A DNA stretch of 59,367 nucleotides from Syntrophomonadaceae bacterium (GCA_012728655.1 JAAYEQ010000008.1:1-59367); one strand, 5' to 3'; counted from the first letter of the stretch, positions 27,524-36,597 are shown. Notes: a model not told the origin generated them from the sequence alone. Made by a program: numbers and translations.

Positions 27524-27736
27524 GGCCAGCGGTAAATTCCAGTGAGCGGACGTTGGGTCCGAACTGTGCAGCACCCGGCGAAGGTGGAAGGTGGAAAGCA
27601 GCCGAGCGACAGGAGGTCGCGAGCCCGTTTTTGAGACATGGAGGTCGAATAAACGGGGTGCTGCTTTCCACCGGAACCTGAGCAGCTGGTGCTACCAGTG
27701 CAGGATCCTGGGAGCGAGCGGAATTTACCGCTGGCC
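27524..27736. repeat. Second fold-back element, about 213 bp
   Basis: GGCCAGCGGTAAATTCC (27524-27540) is an exact mirror of GGAATTTACCGCTGGCC (27720-27736). Inside, GGTGGAAAGCAGC (27590-27602) mirrors GCTGCTTTCCACC (27660-27672), and AGCACC mirrors GGTGCT. No coding potential stands out. It differs in sequence from the element at 24 kb. The rest of the 447-bp gap up to the spoIIIA operon shows nothing else apart from the promoter noted next. Confidence 0.7.
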
Positions 27737-27881
27737 GCCGCAGGAGGTATCGGAACACTACCCCGTACCAGCAAGTTTGGCCAGAAAAGCCACCAAACCC
27801 GCCCTCAAACGATTACCTGCCTGCATGGTTTGCCCCCCTGTCACCTGCGAATTATGCCGGCGCCTTTAGAGAGCTATTCGT

Positions 27882-27909
27882 GCATAAATTGCTGGGACTA
27901 CCAATATAT
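27882..27909 (+). promoter_or_regulatory. Possible sigma-E promoter for the spoIIIA operon
   Basis: GCATAAA (27882-27888), 13-nt spacer, CAATATAT (27902-27909), 23 bp before spoIIIAA. This partly matches the mother-cell sigma-E consensus (-35 near KMATATT, -10 near CATACAAT). The spoIIIA operon is sigma-E controlled in Bacillus, so the site is expected here, but the match is imperfect. Confidence 0.35.
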
Positions 27910-27932
27910 CTTTTAAAGCAAGGGGTGGTCCT

Positions 27933-28988
27933 ATGAGTAAAACCCAGGCTGTGCCGGAGAAACTGCAAGCCCAGATAATTCCGTACCTTGCACCGGCTGT
28001 GAAGGAACTCCTTAGCAATCTGCCTCTTTCCTATCAGAATCAGCTGGAGGAGATTCGCCTCCGCCTGGGCAAACCCCTTTGCCTCCGCCTGATGAACGGT
28101 GAGATTTTCATAACCGGTTCGGGGAAGCCGACCAGGTTGGCTGAGGAGGGTTACCTGGTGCGGGAGGATGATATAACCAGAACCCTAGCGGCCATCAGCG
28201 GCAACTCCATCTATGCCCTGGAGGAAGAGTTAAGGCGGGGGTTCATAACCATATTGGGAGGACACCGGGTAGGACTGGCCGGCAAGACCATTGTGGAAAA
28301 CGGCCAGATCAGATCCATGAAGGAGTTCTCGGGTTTGGCCATCCGAATCGCCCGGGAAGTTCCGGGCTGCAGTGACCAGTTGGCGGAGAAGATCCTCGAT
28401 GAGCAGAGACTGCCTTACAACACCCTGATAATTTCTCCCCCCCGATGTGGTAAAACCACGGTTTTACGGGATCTGGCCTGCCGGCTGTCCCAAAGCATGC
28501 AGGTGGTGATAATTGACGAGCGTTCTGAGATTGCCGGCTGCTTTCAGGGGAAGCCCCAACTGGATGTGGGTCCCCGGACCGATGTCCTGGAGGGATGTCC
28601 CAAAGCCCTGGGGATAGTGATGGCCATTCGGGCTCTCTCACCCCAGCTTGTTATTACCGATGAGATTGGCCGCCGTGAGGATACCGAAGCCATCGAGGAG
28701 TGTCTCAATGCCGGGGTGAGGATTATCGCTACCGCCCACGCCGGTTCCCTGGAGGAGTTGCAGCGGCGGCCGGTTATGCAGGAGATGTTTAAGCGGCAGG
28801 GTTTTCGGTTGGTGGCGGTCCTGTCTCGCCGAAAAGGCCCGGGAACGATAGAGAAGATCATTCCATTGGGACAAACGGGGGGTAAATATGCTGACCAAAA
28901 TAATTGGCGTCAGCCTTATCGTCTCAGTCACCGGATGGATGGGGCTGCAAAAAGCCTTTCAATTAACTCGTCGCACGCGGGCCCTTAG
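27933..28988 (+). CDS. spoIIIAA: Stage III sporulation protein AA (SpoIIIA-channel ATPase)
   Basis: 351 residues, longer than the usual about 310-330. Secretion-type ATPase: the Walker A loop lies in IISPPRCGKTTVLRDLA and the Walker B region in ALSPQLVITDEIGRRED; ATAHAGSLEELQRR is the following His box. It should power assembly or transport of the SpoIIIA-SpoIIQ channel between mother cell and forespore. The last 30 or so residues read through the start of spoIIIAB in another frame, giving a 101-bp overlap. In relatives the two genes usually overlap by only a few bases, so this tail probably arose by loss of the ancestral stop. Start ATG 27933 after AAGGGG. Confidence 0.93.
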   Translation: MSKTQAVPEKLQAQIIPYLAPAVKELLSNLPLSYQNQLEEIRLRLGKPLCLRLMNGEIFITGSGKPTRLAEEGYLVREDDITRTLAAISGNSIYALEEELRRGFITILGGHRVGLAGKTIVENGQIRSMKEFSGLAIRIAREVPGCSDQLAEKILDEQRLPYNTLIISPPRCGKTTVLRDLACRLSQSMQVVIIDERSEIAGCFQGKPQLDVGPRTDVLEGCPKALGIVMAIRALSPQLVITDEIGRREDTEAIEECLNAGVRIIATAHAGSLEELQRRPVMQEMFKRQGFRLVAVLSRRKGPGTIEKIIPLGQTGGKYADQNNWRQPYRLSHRMDGAAKSLSINSSHAGP

Positions 28989-29409
28989 ACAGATGCGGAT
29001 GGCGCTTGATTTTCTGGAGAAGGAAATCGCCTATGCCCGGAATCCGTTGGAGGAAGCTCTACGGCGTACTGCCAACATATCATCGGAGCCGGTCAAGGGC
29101 TTTTTTGAAACCATCAGCAATTCGCTGCGGCAGGACCTGTCAGCACCGGCCCGGGAGGCCTGGAATCAAGGGATCAGCCACCTGTGTAAACAGCAGGTTT
29201 TTACCGCCGAAGATCTGGCGATCATCGGGTTAATCGGGACCCGTATCGGGGTATCGGACGCTTCGGATCAGATCAGGATGCTGAGACAGGCCGGTGCCGA
29301 ACTGAAGATACAGGAGGAGAAGTCGCGCCGCCAGGAAGACAGCGAGAAGAAGCTCTGGAGCTATGGGGGCTTCCTGGTGGGATTGATAATCGGGATCCTG
29401 ATGATTTGA
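28888..29409 (+). CDS. spoIIIAB: Stage III sporulation protein AB
   Basis: 173 residues, the usual length. An N-terminal helix, a central helical domain (LRQMRMALDFLEKEIAYARNPLEEALRR) like the type II secretion GspF fold, and a C-terminal membrane helix (WSYGGFLVGLIIGILMI). It is the platform-like protein of the SpoIIIA channel in the mother-cell membrane. The ATG at 28888 has GGGGGG upstream and lies inside the 3' end of spoIIIAA. Confidence 0.93.
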   Translation: MLTKIIGVSLIVSVTGWMGLQKAFQLTRRTRALRQMRMALDFLEKEIAYARNPLEEALRRTANISSEPVKGFFETISNSLRQDLSAPAREAWNQGISHLCKQQVFTAEDLAIIGLIGTRIGVSDASDQIRMLRQAGAELKIQEEKSRRQEDSEKKLWSYGGFLVGLIIGILMI

Positions 29410-29423
29410 CAGGGGGGATGGGC

Positions 29424-29618
29424 TTGAATACCGATATAATTTTCACCATCGCCGGTATAGGTATCTTGATCTCGATACTGACGATAGTCCTTAAGAATGC
29501 CGAGAAGGAAGAGCAGGCCCAGATGTTGACACTGGCCGGGGTGGTGGTGGTTTTGATCCTGGTGGTGCAGCTTTTAAACCAGTTGTTCACGGTGGTTCGA
29601 GCAGTCTTTAACCTGTAG
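29424..29618 (+). CDS. spoIIIAC: Stage III sporulation protein AC
   Basis: 64 residues from TTG 29424, chosen because the run of six G lies at proper distance; an ATG at 29418 would abut it. Two membrane helices (IIFTIAGIGILISILTIVL and MLTLAGVVVVLILVVQLL), as in other SpoIIIAC. Part of the mother-cell half of the channel. Confidence 0.9.
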   Translation: MNTDIIFTIAGIGILISILTIVLKNAEKEEQAQMLTLAGVVVVLILVVQLLNQLFTVVRAVFNL

Positions 29619-29626
29619 GTGCGCCG

Positions 29627-30016
29627 GTGGAAATTGCACAAATAGTCGGTTTGGGTCTGGTAACAACCATATTTTTGCTGATTATACGGCAGGAAAAGCC
29701 GGTATTGGCTGTCCTGTTAAGCTTGACTTGCGCCACCGTTATCTTTCTTTTTTTAATCGACAAACTGTCAACCATTGTGGCGGTTGTGACCGAACTCTCA
29801 CATCGGGCCGAAGCCAACTACTTTTTCCTGGGAACAGTGCTCAAGATTCTGGGAGTGGCCTACCTGGCTGAATTTGGAGCTGCTATCTGCAGGGATGCCG
29901 GGGAGGCGGCCGTGGCCAAAAAAGTGGAATTCGGGGCCAAGATAATAATTGCCGTGCTGGCCTTGCCCATAATGGTAGCCATTCTGGAGTCACTCATGGA
30001 AATTATGCCCAGATAG
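29627..30016 (+). CDS. spoIIIAD: Stage III sporulation protein AD
   Basis: 129 residues, normal length. Membrane helices at the N-terminus (IVGLGLVTTIFLLIIR, VLAVLLSLTCATVIFLFLI) and at the C-terminus (IIIAVLALPIMVAILESLM). The segment GTVLKILGVAYLAEFGAAICRDAGE is a strong family signature. Start GTG 29627, 8 bp after spoIIIAC. Confidence 0.93.
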   Translation: MEIAQIVGLGLVTTIFLLIIRQEKPVLAVLLSLTCATVIFLFLIDKLSTIVAVVTELSHRAEANYFFLGTVLKILGVAYLAEFGAAICRDAGEAAVAKKVEFGAKIIIAVLALPIMVAILESLMEIMPR

Positions 30017-30026
30017 GGGTGAGGGG

Positions 30027-31208
30027 TTGAAACGACTACTGTGCTGTCTGGCCGCCCTGACCGTCGTCCTGGCCTTGTGGTCCGGTCACGCCCGAGCCGA
30101 AGAGGATAAGCCTGAGAAGAACACCCTATCCTGGCAGGAAACCATCGACAAGCTGGATCTGCAGAAAATCGAGCAATTTAAGACCAACATTGACGGGGAG
30201 ATCAGCGGTTACCTCGAGCGCCGATCAGCCCGGGAGTGGATCAACGACTTCATGACCGGACGGTGGGAATTCAACCCTAAAGAGATCGCCGCAAATCTGT
30301 GGAAATACTTTTTTCGGGAAGTATTGGCCAACGGCCAGTTGTTGGGGAAGATTCTGATCCTTGCAGTTATAGCTGCCCTGTTGGTGAATCTGCAGTCCTC
30401 CTTTGACCAGGGGGTTGCCAAGATATCAAGCCTGGCCTGTTTCCTGGCGATTTCGGCAATTGCCCTGGGTTCATTCAAATATGTGATACAAATCGGCCAG
30501 GCTGCGATTGAGTCCATGAGTGACTTGATGACCGCGGTCTTACCGCAGATGATGGTTCTCGTTACCGGATTGGGGCACATACACACCGCCGCCGCCATTT
30601 TTCCTTTAATGATGGCCGCGTGTACCGCCTTTGCCCGGGGGATCGGGCTGATAGTATTTCCGCTGATAACCTTGTCGGCGATACTGAATCTGGCTGAAAA
30701 AATGACTGATACCATCAAACTGGAGCGGCTGGGCAAGCTGCTCTATACCCTGGCTGAAGCTATCATGGGACTCATGCTGACCTTTTTTGTCGGCATTCTT
30801 ACCCTGCGTTCGATTTACGGTTCGGTGATGGATGCCATCACCCTGAGAACGGGCAAGTTTGTAACCGATACCTTCTTTCCTATTATCGGGGGTTATCTGT
30901 CGGATGCCCTGGAAACCGCGGCCGGTTACGTAGTCTTGTTGAAGCAGGCGGTGGGCATTATGGGGCTTCTCACCATTTTCGGCATTTGTGTTTTCCCGGT
31001 CTTAAAGATTGCGGTCATAGCTCTGATTTACAAAGTGAGTGCCGCTGTGGTCGAACCCCTGGGCGACAGCCGGATAAGTCAGGTTCTCGAAGTAATGGGA
31101 AATCATCTGCTACTGGTGCTGGCCGCGGTAGCGGCGGTAGGTCTAATGTTTTTTATCCTGGTGGCCATACTGGTTACCACCGGAAACAGCGTAATCCTGC
31201 TGCGGTAA
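30027..31208 (+). CDS. spoIIIAE: Stage III sporulation protein AE
   Basis: 393 residues, about the family length. Signal sequence (LLCCLAALTVVLALWSGHARA), a soluble segment, then six or more membrane helices. Landmarks are the AALLVNLQSSFDQGVAKISS and GILTLRSIYGSVMDAITLRT segments. It is a large membrane component of the SpoIIIA-SpoIIQ complex. Start TTG 30027 after GGGGTGAGG. Confidence 0.93.
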   Translation: MKRLLCCLAALTVVLALWSGHARAEEDKPEKNTLSWQETIDKLDLQKIEQFKTNIDGEISGYLERRSAREWINDFMTGRWEFNPKEIAANLWKYFFREVLANGQLLGKILILAVIAALLVNLQSSFDQGVAKISSLACFLAISAIALGSFKYVIQIGQAAIESMSDLMTAVLPQMMVLVTGLGHIHTAAAIFPLMMAACTAFARGIGLIVFPLITLSAILNLAEKMTDTIKLERLGKLLYTLAEAIMGLMLTFFVGILTLRSIYGSVMDAITLRTGKFVTDTFFPIIGGYLSDALETAAGYVVLLKQAVGIMGLLTIFGICVFPVLKIAVIALIYKVSAAVVEPLGDSRISQVLEVMGNHLLLVLAAVAAVGLMFFILVAILVTTGNSVILLR

Positions 31209-31298
31209 CCATAAATGCTGTTAACAGCCCGGAGCCTGATGCCGGTGAGAGGAGAACGAGTGCAGCTGCCGCTGTAAATACTTTCGCGAGGTGGTGTA

Positions 31299-31874
31299 GT
31301 GGAGGTCCTGGTGACTATTGTTAAAAACCTGCTGGTAATAGTAGTGATCGCCAGTTTTCTGGAGATCCTGCTTCCGGACAGCAGCATACGCCCTTTTGTC
31401 CGGTTTGCTATCGGTCTCTTTGTGATACTGGCCATCCTTAACCCCATTCTGTCGGTCTTTTTTTCCGGGAGGGCGATGCAGGCCGGAGCCTGGGACCTCC
31501 CCTGGGAGTATGAGGAGAGCGATGATTACCAGCAGGTAGGCAGGGAAGTGAACCGTGATATTCGAGAGGTCGGCAGTGAGCTCATCAGGGAAAAGATCGA
31601 ACAGCAGATCAGCAGCACGGCGATTCTGGTTCCGGGGGTTGGGGATTTACAAACCAGAGTGATCATGACCCCCGGTGAGGGCAAGCTGTCCGGGGTTGAA
31701 ATGGTTATTGTTCCCGTTTCAACGGCTCCCGGGGAGGATTCCGGAACCGCATTTTCTTCCCGAGATCGGCAGGATCAGGAGCGGGAAATCATCGTTAAGA
31801 AACTTACCAGCATGATGAAAAACCTGTATGGGGTTAACGAGGACCAGGTAGTAATAAGGTTCGAGGGGGAATGA
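31299..31874 (+). CDS. spoIIIAF: Stage III sporulation protein AF
   Basis: 191 residues. Two N-terminal membrane helices (LLVIVVIASFLEILLP and FVRFAIGLFVILAILNPIL) and a soluble C-terminal domain ending with the family pattern LTSMMKNLYGVNEDQVVIRFEGE. GTG 31299 has GAGGTGG upstream. The gap of 90 bp from spoIIIAE is the widest in the operon and holds no visible signal. Confidence 0.92.
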   Translation: MEVLVTIVKNLLVIVVIASFLEILLPDSSIRPFVRFAIGLFVILAILNPILSVFFSGRAMQAGAWDLPWEYEESDDYQQVGREVNRDIREVGSELIREKIEQQISSTAILVPGVGDLQTRVIMTPGEGKLSGVEMVIVPVSTAPGEDSGTAFSSRDRQDQEREIIVKKLTSMMKNLYGVNEDQVVIRFEGE

Positions 31875-31876
31875 CC

Positions 31877-32452
31877 ATGTTGCCATCTGCATCCTGGTTA
31901 CAAAGGAGCCGGGAGAAACACTGGAAAAGCTCCCAGGTAAAAGTGATAGCAGCAATCCTGGCCGTCATTGGGATTGCCCTGATCCTATGGCCGACCAGTC
32001 CCGCTCCGTCACCATCGTCTGTACCGCAGGGACAGTCCCTATCCATGCCCGGGTATGACAGCGCCGCCCTGGAAAAGGACTTATCCCGGGTGTTATCCCG
32101 GATCAGCGGGGTGGGCCTGGTGCAGGTCAAACTGACTCTGGAATCCGAAGGTACTAAAGTTTATGCCACCAATGAGAGAGTGGAAACCCGGCAAACCCAG
32201 GAAAAGGACCAGAACGGCACCACCCGTAATATCACCGAGCAGAGCAGCGACCGGCAGTTGGTGCTGTCCAACAACTCGCCGGTTTTGGAAGAGAGCAAGG
32301 CGCCGGAGGTGGTTGGGGTTCTGGTGATAGCTGAAGGAGCGTTTGATCCTGCGGTTCAAGAAAGCCTGTCACAAGCCGTTACCGGGTTGCTCGGGATTCC
32401 CGCGTCGCGGGTGACAGTGCTGCCAATGGAGAGAGGGGGCGGTATCGAGTGA
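31877..32452 (+). CDS. spoIIIAG: Stage III sporulation protein AG
   Basis: 191 residues from ATG 31877 (GAGGGGG seven bases upstream; the ATG at 31871 would be too close to it). One N-terminal membrane helix (VIAAILAVIGIALILW), then the ring-building domain: DLSRVLSRISGVGLVQVKLTLE is the RBM-like fold and a polar insert (TQEKDQNGTTRN) follows, as in the large ring of SpoIIIAG. It forms a ring on the mother-cell side of the intermembrane space. Confidence 0.93.
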   Translation: MLPSASWLQRSREKHWKSSQVKVIAAILAVIGIALILWPTSPAPSPSSVPQGQSLSMPGYDSAALEKDLSRVLSRISGVGLVQVKLTLESEGTKVYATNERVETRQTQEKDQNGTTRNITEQSSDRQLVLSNNSPVLEESKAPEVVGVLVIAEGAFDPAVQESLSQAVTGLLGIPASRVTVLPMERGGGIE

Positions 32453-32967
32453 TATTCCAATTGCGCCTCAGGGTGATTATCGCGGCTCTGGCTGCGGTGG
32501 TGCTGGTAGGAATCGGTTGCTGGCGGTTGGCGGATTGGAGAATGGCGTCAAGCCAAACGGAACCATCTTCAGACCTTCCCCAGGTAACCATTGCCGACCG
32601 GTTGCCTCAAGAGTCTGAAGGCTCTTTTTACCCTCAGTTCCGCCTGCAGAGGGAAAAGGTGAGAAGCCGGCAACTGGAATTGCTGCAGGAGATAATCAAC
32701 AATCCCAACACCGATGATTCATCGAAGCAGTCGGCGATGAACAGGCTTTTGAGTATTACCCAGGCCATGGAAATGGAATTAAAGGCCGAGGGGCTTTTAA
32801 AGGCGCGGGGGTTTAAAGAAGGGGTGGTGATTATTCAGGACTCGGCTGCTTCAGTAATAGTGTCCGGCCCCCCTTTGGATGAGGCTGAGGAAGAACAGAT
32901 CAGGAGCCAGGTGGCAGGAATTCTGAAGATGGACAGCCATCAGATAAACCTTATTAACCGGGAATAA
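32449..32967 (+). CDS. spoIIIAH: Stage III sporulation protein AH
   Basis: 172 residues from GTG 32449, overlapping the spoIIIAG stop by 4 bases. N-terminal membrane helix (RVIIAALAAVVLVGIGCWRLA), a charged helical linker, and a C-terminal ring-building domain (EGVVIIQDSAASVIVSGPPL...). It binds forespore SpoIIQ across the septum. The operon ends here. Confidence 0.92.
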   Translation: MIFQLRLRVIIAALAAVVLVGIGCWRLADWRMASSQTEPSSDLPQVTIADRLPQESEGSFYPQFRLQREKVRSRQLELLQEIINNPNTDDSSKQSAMNRLLSITQAMEMELKAEGLLKARGFKEGVVIIQDSAASVIVSGPPLDEAEEEQIRSQVAGILKMDSHQINLINRE

Positions 32968-33168
32968 AAAGGCTCGACAAATCCCGGGTTTGTCCGTTAT
33001 CATAAGTGCTGCAGAAATGCACCTCTCCAGGACAACCGGCAGCATGTGGCAGGTCTGTCCGTTATCATAGGTGCTGCAGAATAAAACCAGGATCCTGGAA
33101 CCGAGTTCTTAATCCGGCAAGTATCCCCATGAGCGAAGCAAGCATATTGTATACATGTGCCGAATCTG

Positions 33169-33197
33169 TTGAATAACGGGCTTTGTATGCCTATAAT
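33169..33197 (+). promoter_or_regulatory. Sigma-A promoter of the carboxylase operon
   Basis: TTGAAT (33169-33174), 17-nt spacer, TATAAT (33192-33197). The transcript would have a leader of about 110 nt. Confidence 0.7.
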
Positions 33198-33230
33198 TAA
33201 ATTGTGCTTCAACCATCGGCATTTTTATCG

Positions 33231-33257
33231 CTCAGGCTGCGGCCTGAGTTGATTTTT
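33231..33257 (+). terminator. Leader hairpin, possible attenuator of the carboxylase operon
   Basis: CTCAGGC (33231-33237), TGCG loop, GCCTGAG (33242-33248), then TTGATTTTT. It lies between the promoter and the first gene, so it may attenuate the operon rather than end an upstream transcript. No alternative antiterminator pairing was worked out. Confidence 0.5.
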
Positions 33258-33316
33258 GATAATGGCACCCAATTGATAAGCAACCAAAATAGCATGCATA
33301 GGGGAGGGCAACCTTA

Positions 33317-35215
33317 TTGAACCGACTTAAGATAACCGATACATCACTGCGTGACGGACATCAGAGCCTCTGGGCTACCAGGATGACCCTGGAAGATATG
33401 CAGCCCATTCTGAAAAAGATTGATGAAGTGGGATATCACTCCTTGGAAGTTTGGGGTGGGGCCACTTTTGACGTGGCGATCCGCTTTCTCAACGAGGACC
33501 CCTGGGAGAGGCTAAGGGTGATCCGGGCCAACATTACCAAGACCCGGCTGCAGATGCTGCTGCGCGGACAGTCTCTGGTGGGTTATTCTCATTACCCGGA
33601 TGATATAGTGGAGAGGTTTGTGGAACGGGCCGCCTATAACGGCATCGATATCTTCCGCATCTTTGATGCCCTGAATGATATCCGCAACCTGGAAGTCCCC
33701 ATTCGGTCAGTCAAAAAGGTGGGCAAGCATGTACAGGCATGTGTGGTGTATACCATCAGCCCGGTGCACACCATGGAGTATTTTGTGGAAACCGCGCTCC
33801 GCCTGGAGGACATGGGCGCCGACAGCCTGTGCATCAAAGATATGGCCGGACTTCTGGGACCGTATCAGGCCTATGATCTGATCAAGGCCCTGAAAGCGCG
33901 AATCAGTATTCCCATCCAGCTTCACACCCATTATATTGGGGGCTTGGCCGTTGGGGCCTGCTTAAAAGCAGCCGAAGCCGGTGTTGACATTGTTGATACC
34001 GCCAGTGTGCCGCTGGCCTTTGGATCATCCCAACCCCCGGTAGAAACGATAGTTCGAGCCCTGCAGGGTACACCGTGGGATACGGGTCTGGACATCCATG
34101 TCCTGTTTGAGGTGGCCGCTTATTTTGAGGATATTCGCAAGAAAAAGGGCTTTGAACGTGGTGTAACCCGGATTAACGACATGAAGGTGTTTGAACACCA
34201 GGTCCCCGGGGGAATGATTACCAATTTCGTCTCCCAGCTCGAGGAACAGAAAGCGGTTCACAAGCTCAACGAGGTTTTGGAAGAGATCCCGCGGGTTCGA
34301 GAAGACCTGGGGTATCCTCCGCTGGTAACACCCACCAGCCAGATTGTGGGGAACCAGGCGGTATTTAACGTGCTGGCGGGAGAACGTTACAAAATGTGCC
34401 CCAAAGAGGTAAAAGACTATGTGCGGGGATTCTACGGGAAACCGACGGTGCCGATCAAAGATGAAATAAGAAAGAAAATCATCGGCGATGAGGAGGTTAT
34501 AACGGTTCGTCCTGCGGATCTCCTCAACCCCGGTTGGGAAAAGGCCCGGGAGGAATCGGAGGGCTTGGCCCAGAGTGAGGAAGACATTTTGACCTATGCG
34601 CTGTTTCCTCAAGTAGCTCGCAAGTTCTTTGAATACCGGAACAACAAGGCCAAAGGAGTGGAGCCGGCTGCCCCCTCCGAGCAGGAGAAGAAGCCTGAGC
34701 CGGCCGCACCGGCGACGAAACCGGCTCCCAAAGGAATCAGACTGAGTAAGGGGAACGAGGACATGAATGTAGAGCAGATAAGAGAATTGATTATGTTGAT
34801 GGATGAGACCAGCCTGGCCGAACTGGAGTACGAAGGACCTGAATTCAAGCTTAATCTGCGCAAGGAGAGGAAGGCGGGAACTGAGTCCGCGGAGAGCCCG
34901 GGTCGTCGTACCAGGTCGGAGGCAAGGTCTGCCGGCAAAAACCAGAATGCAGCCGAGGCCATACCGGAGGAGGACCTGGTGCAGGTAGTTGCGCCCATGG
35001 TAGGAACCTTCTACCGCAGCCCTTCCCCGGATTCACCTCCTTTTGTCGAGGTGGGGACTTATGTGGAGGTCGGACAGACTCTCTGCATAGTCGAAGCCAT
35101 GAAGCTGATGAATGAGATCAAATCCGAAGTCAGGGGAAGGATTGTTGAAATTCTGGTGGACAATGCCCAACCGGTTGAATACGGGCAGGTCATGTTCTTA
35201 ATTGCCAAGGAATAG
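33317..35215 (+). CDS. Carboxyltransferase (OadA/PycB type) fused to full-length biotin carboxyl carrier protein
   Basis: 632 residues. Residues 1-455 are the pyruvate/oxaloacetate carboxyltransferase: [47 protein letters not shown] Pro/Ala-rich linker (456-480) follows. Residues 483-632 are a complete AccB, from [25 protein letters not shown] to the biotin motif [13 protein letters not shown]. Ordinary OadA or PycB proteins end in a short biotin domain; here the domain is the acetyl-CoA-carboxylase type with its N-terminal part. An in-frame ATG at 34763 starts exactly at the AccB N-terminus and is preceded by AAGGGGAACGAGG, so a free 150-residue BCCP might also be made. With AccC it would form a split pyruvate carboxylase. 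Start TTG 33317 after GGGAGG. Confidence 0.88.
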   Translation: MNRLKITDTSLRDGHQSLWATRMTLEDMQPILKKIDEVGYHSLEVWGGATFDVAIRFLNEDPWERLRVIRANITKTRLQMLLRGQSLVGYSHYPDDIVERFVERAAYNGIDIFRIFDALNDIRNLEVPIRSVKKVGKHVQACVVYTISPVHTMEYFVETALRLEDMGADSLCIKDMAGLLGPYQAYDLIKALKARISIPIQLHTHYIGGLAVGACLKAAEAGVDIVDTASVPLAFGSSQPPVETIVRALQGTPWDTGLDIHVLFEVAAYFEDIRKKKGFERGVTRINDMKVFEHQVPGGMITNFVSQLEEQKAVHKLNEVLEEIPRVREDLGYPPLVTPTSQIVGNQAVFNVLAGERYKMCPKEVKDYVRGFYGKPTVPIKDEIRKKIIGDEEVITVRPADLLNPGWEKAREESEGLAQSEEDILTYALFPQVARKFFEYRNNKAKGVEPAAPSEQEKKPEPAAPATKPAPKGIRLSKGNEDMNVEQIRELIMLMDETSLAELEYEGPEFKLNLRKERKAGTESAESPGRRTRSEARSAGKNQNAAEAIPEEDLVQVVAPMVGTFYRSPSPDSPPFVEVGTYVEVGQTLCIVEAMKLMNEIKSEVRGRIVEILVDNAQPVEYGQVMFLIAKE

Positions 35216-35225
35216 GGGTGACGAT

Positions 35226-36578
35226 TTGATCTCCAAGATTCTTGTTGCCAATCGCGGTGAAATTGCAATAAGGATTATCCGCGCTTGTAAGGAGTTGGGG
35301 ATTAGCACCGTGGCGGTGTACAGCAAGGCCGACGCCAGTTCCCTGCACGTAAGGATGGCGGATCAGGCGGTTTGCATTGGCGAAGCCCCTGCGACTCAGA
35401 GCTACCTTAACATTTCCAATATTATAAGTGCGGCCATTAACACCGGCTGCCAGGCGATTCACCCCGGTTACGGTTTTTTGGCGGAAAATGCCTATTTCGC
35501 CGAGATGTGTTCCACCCATGGGGTCAAGTTTATTGGCCCGTCACCGCAAACCATCAAGACCATGGGAGACAAGATCGCCGCGCGGGAGCTGGCCAGCAGC
35601 ATCGGAATACCTGTGGTTCCGGGGAGCCAGGGAGGAGTCAGTGATGTAAAGGCAGCCCTCCGGGTGGCGGATGAGATCGAGTATCCGGTTTTGATCAAGG
35701 CGGCGGCCGGGGGCGGCGGCAAGGGGATGCGCCTGGTTCACAACCGCAAGGAACTGGAAAGGACGCTGGAAGTTGTCCAGTATGAAGCCCAGGCGGCTTT
35801 TGGTGACGGCAAGGTATATATAGAGAAATACATAGAAGAACCCCGTCACATTGAAATACAGATCCTGGGTGATGAGCACGGCAATCGTATTCACCTAGGA
35901 GAAAGGGATTGTTCGATCCAGAGGCGCAACCAAAAACTGCTGGAGGAATCCCCGTCCCCGTTTGTGGACGAGGAACTCCGGGCGCGGATGGGACAGCTGG
36001 CCCTCAAGGTGGCCGAAGCTACGGAATACTGCAGTGCCGGTACCGTAGAGTTTCTGGTTGACAGGCACAAAAATTGTTATTTCATAGAGGTTAACACCAG
36101 AATCCAGGTGGAACATCCCGTGACCGAAATGGTAACCGGGGTGGATCTGGTCAAGGAGCAGATAAAGATTGCCGATGGGTCGGAGCTGAGTGTCTCTCAG
36201 GATGAGGTGAAACTGTCCGGATGGGCCATTGAGTGCCGCATTAATGCCGAAGACCCCAATCAGGATTTCATCCCTTCTGCCGGTACCGTGGAGAATTACC
36301 TGCCGGCCGGCGGACCGGGGGTAAGGGTGGACAGCCATCTGTATACGGGTTATACTGTACCCCCTTATTATGACAGCCTTTTAGGAAAGCTCATTGTTTG
36401 GGCTCCCGACCGCAGGCAGGCCATTGAACGCATGGAGCGGGCCCTGGACGAACACGTGATAGAGGGCGTCAAGACCACCATCCCCTTCCACCAGAAGGTC
36501 CTGAGCAACAGCTTTTTCCGCCGCGGTGAGGTATACACTAATTTTATCGCGAGAAGAATAGATACTAACCGCAAATAG
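35226..36578 (+). CDS. accC: Biotin carboxylase
   Basis: 450 residues from TTG 35226 (AGGGG upstream). ATP-grasp motifs are intact: LIKAAAGGGGKGMRLV, GERDCSIQRRNQKLLEESPSP, and FIEVNTRIQVEHPVTEMVTGVDLV. It carboxylates biotin on the carrier using ATP and bicarbonate. It follows the carboxyltransferase-BCCP fusion by 10 bp, so it can serve pyruvate carboxylation and, if acetyl-CoA carboxyltransferase genes exist elsewhere, fatty-acid synthesis as well. Confidence 0.95.
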   Translation: MISKILVANRGEIAIRIIRACKELGISTVAVYSKADASSLHVRMADQAVCIGEAPATQSYLNISNIISAAINTGCQAIHPGYGFLAENAYFAEMCSTHGVKFIGPSPQTIKTMGDKIAARELASSIGIPVVPGSQGGVSDVKAALRVADEIEYPVLIKAAAGGGGKGMRLVHNRKELERTLEVVQYEAQAAFGDGKVYIEKYIEEPRHIEIQILGDEHGNRIHLGERDCSIQRRNQKLLEESPSPFVDEELRARMGQLALKVAEATEYCSAGTVEFLVDRHKNCYFIEVNTRIQVEHPVTEMVTGVDLVKEQIKIADGSELSVSQDEVKLSGWAIECRINAEDPNQDFIPSAGTVENYLPAGGPGVRVDSHLYTGYTVPPYYDSLLGKLIVWAPDRRQAIERMERALDEHVIEGVKTTIPFHQKVLSNSFFRRGEVYTNFIARRIDTNRK

Positions 36579-36597
36579 ATCGAAATATTTCTCGCAG

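Larger units (their letters stand above)
32968..33316. repeat. Gap with two 26-bp direct repeats
   Basis: Copy one at 32991-33016 and copy two at 33056-33081 match at 25 of 26 bases (TGTCCGTTATCATA, A or G, GTGCTGCAGAA), 65 bp apart. Both contain CTGCAG. They lie between spoIIIAH and the promoter of the carboxylase operon. They could be paired binding sites for a regulator or a minor repeat; no palindrome defines a known operator. Confidence 0.6.
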
